Below are positions 6,313 through 6,426 of a stretch of 6,426 nucleotides of DNA, one piece after another. This DNA is from an uncultured Gammaproteobacteria bacterium. GTDB lineage: Bacteria > Pseudomonadota > Gammaproteobacteria > SZUA-140. Position 1 is the stretch's first letter. Every line of letters begins with the position of its first letter. Location: the NCBI GenBank assembly GCA_945788675.1, contig CALZMY010000169.1, positions 1-6,426 on the forward strand. The letters are read 5' to 3'. The position numbers were made by a program, and so were the translations under genes. The notes under the pieces are model-generated. The model did not search any database and was not told the DNA's origin. It saw nothing but the letters and a program-made list of their open reading frames with translations.

Positions 6313-6338
6313 CATCCTTGCCGCCGGCACGCTATAAT
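6309..6338 (+). promoter_or_regulatory. Putative sigma70 promoter for the gene starting at 6412
   Basis: A perfect TATAAT lies at 6333-6338. With an 18-base spacer the -35 would be ATGTCA at 6309-6314 (4 of 6 matches to TTGACA). TTGCCG at 6318-6323 is too near to be the -35. Transcription would start near 6345, giving a leader of roughly 65 bases. The site is intergenic, just after pilZ. Confidence 0.55.
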
Positions 6339-6356
6339 TCTGCTCTAATATTGAAT

Positions 6357-6379
6357 ACCACTCGACCATTCAGAGTGGT
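6357..6379 (+). other. Hairpin in the proposed leader of the last gene
   Basis: ACCACTC (6357-6363) pairs perfectly with GAGTGGT (6373-6379) around a 9-base loop. TTTAAAT follows, which is a weak U-tract. It could be a poor terminator for transcripts from pilZ or a structure in the 5' leader of the next gene. It lies about 12 bases after the predicted transcription start. Confidence 0.45.
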
Positions 6380-6411
6380 TTAAATAATCATCAACGCAGG
6401 ATATCCCCACC

Positions 6412-6426
6412 ATGTCACTGATTGAC
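6412..6426 (+). CDS. tatD: Start of next gene, probably TatD-family metal-dependent DNase (cut by window end)
   Basis: Only five codons are present: ATG followed by Ser-Leu-Ile-Asp. AGGA at 6398-6401 is a possible Shine-Dalgarno 10 bases upstream. TatD proteins begin Met, one or two residues, a hydrophobic residue, Val/Ile, Asp, then Ser-His-x-His, so MSLID fits. tatD is the gene after pilZ (Pseudomonas) or after holB (E. coli) in this conserved cluster. The assignment rests mainly on gene order and is an inference. Confidence 0.5.

Overview
The window is a housekeeping gene cluster from a gammaproteobacterium. Every complete gene is on the + strand. The order is fabF (3' part) - pabB - pabC - mltG - tmk - holB - pilZ - start of a further gene, probably tatD. 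From memory, this is the Pseudomonas-type order fabF-pabC-mltG-tmk-holB-pilZ-tatD (E. coli has the same core without pilZ), with pabB added between fabF and pabC. The PilZ protein is very close to the Pseudomonas type, which supports a gammaproteobacterium with type IV pili. The species cannot be fixed from this window. Base composition looks balanced and even throughout, with no tRNA, IS element, integrase or CRISPR array.

Layout: 1-771 is the C-terminal part of beta-ketoacyl-ACP synthase II. Positions 772-816 are a short gap with a small GC-rich hairpin. Positions 817-3058 hold pabB and pabC, which overlap by 14 bases and encode two steps from chorismate to p-aminobenzoate (folate synthesis). 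Positions 3071-4096 encode MltG, the membrane endolytic transglycosylase. Positions 4097-4234 hold an imperfect palindrome built of 9-base CACGAAG units. Positions 4235-5859 hold tmk and holB, overlapping by 4 bases (GTGA). Positions 5915-6268 encode PilZ. Positions 6269-6411 hold a near-consensus sigma70 promoter, an 8-base direct repeat and a small hairpin, ahead of the first five codons of the next gene.

The genes serve growth-linked functions: fatty acid elongation, folate precursor synthesis, peptidoglycan cleavage, dTTP supply, the replicative clamp loader and pilus assembly. Tight spacing and overlaps suggest largely co-transcribed, translationally coupled genes as far as pilZ. tatD may have its own promoter.

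I see no new defence, mobile or biosynthetic system. The points most worth a second look are the PabB-position protein, which carries anthranilate-synthase-like residues (PIAGT instead of PIKGT, and a TrpE-like C-terminus), and the palindromic CACGAAG repeat that splits mltG from tmk.
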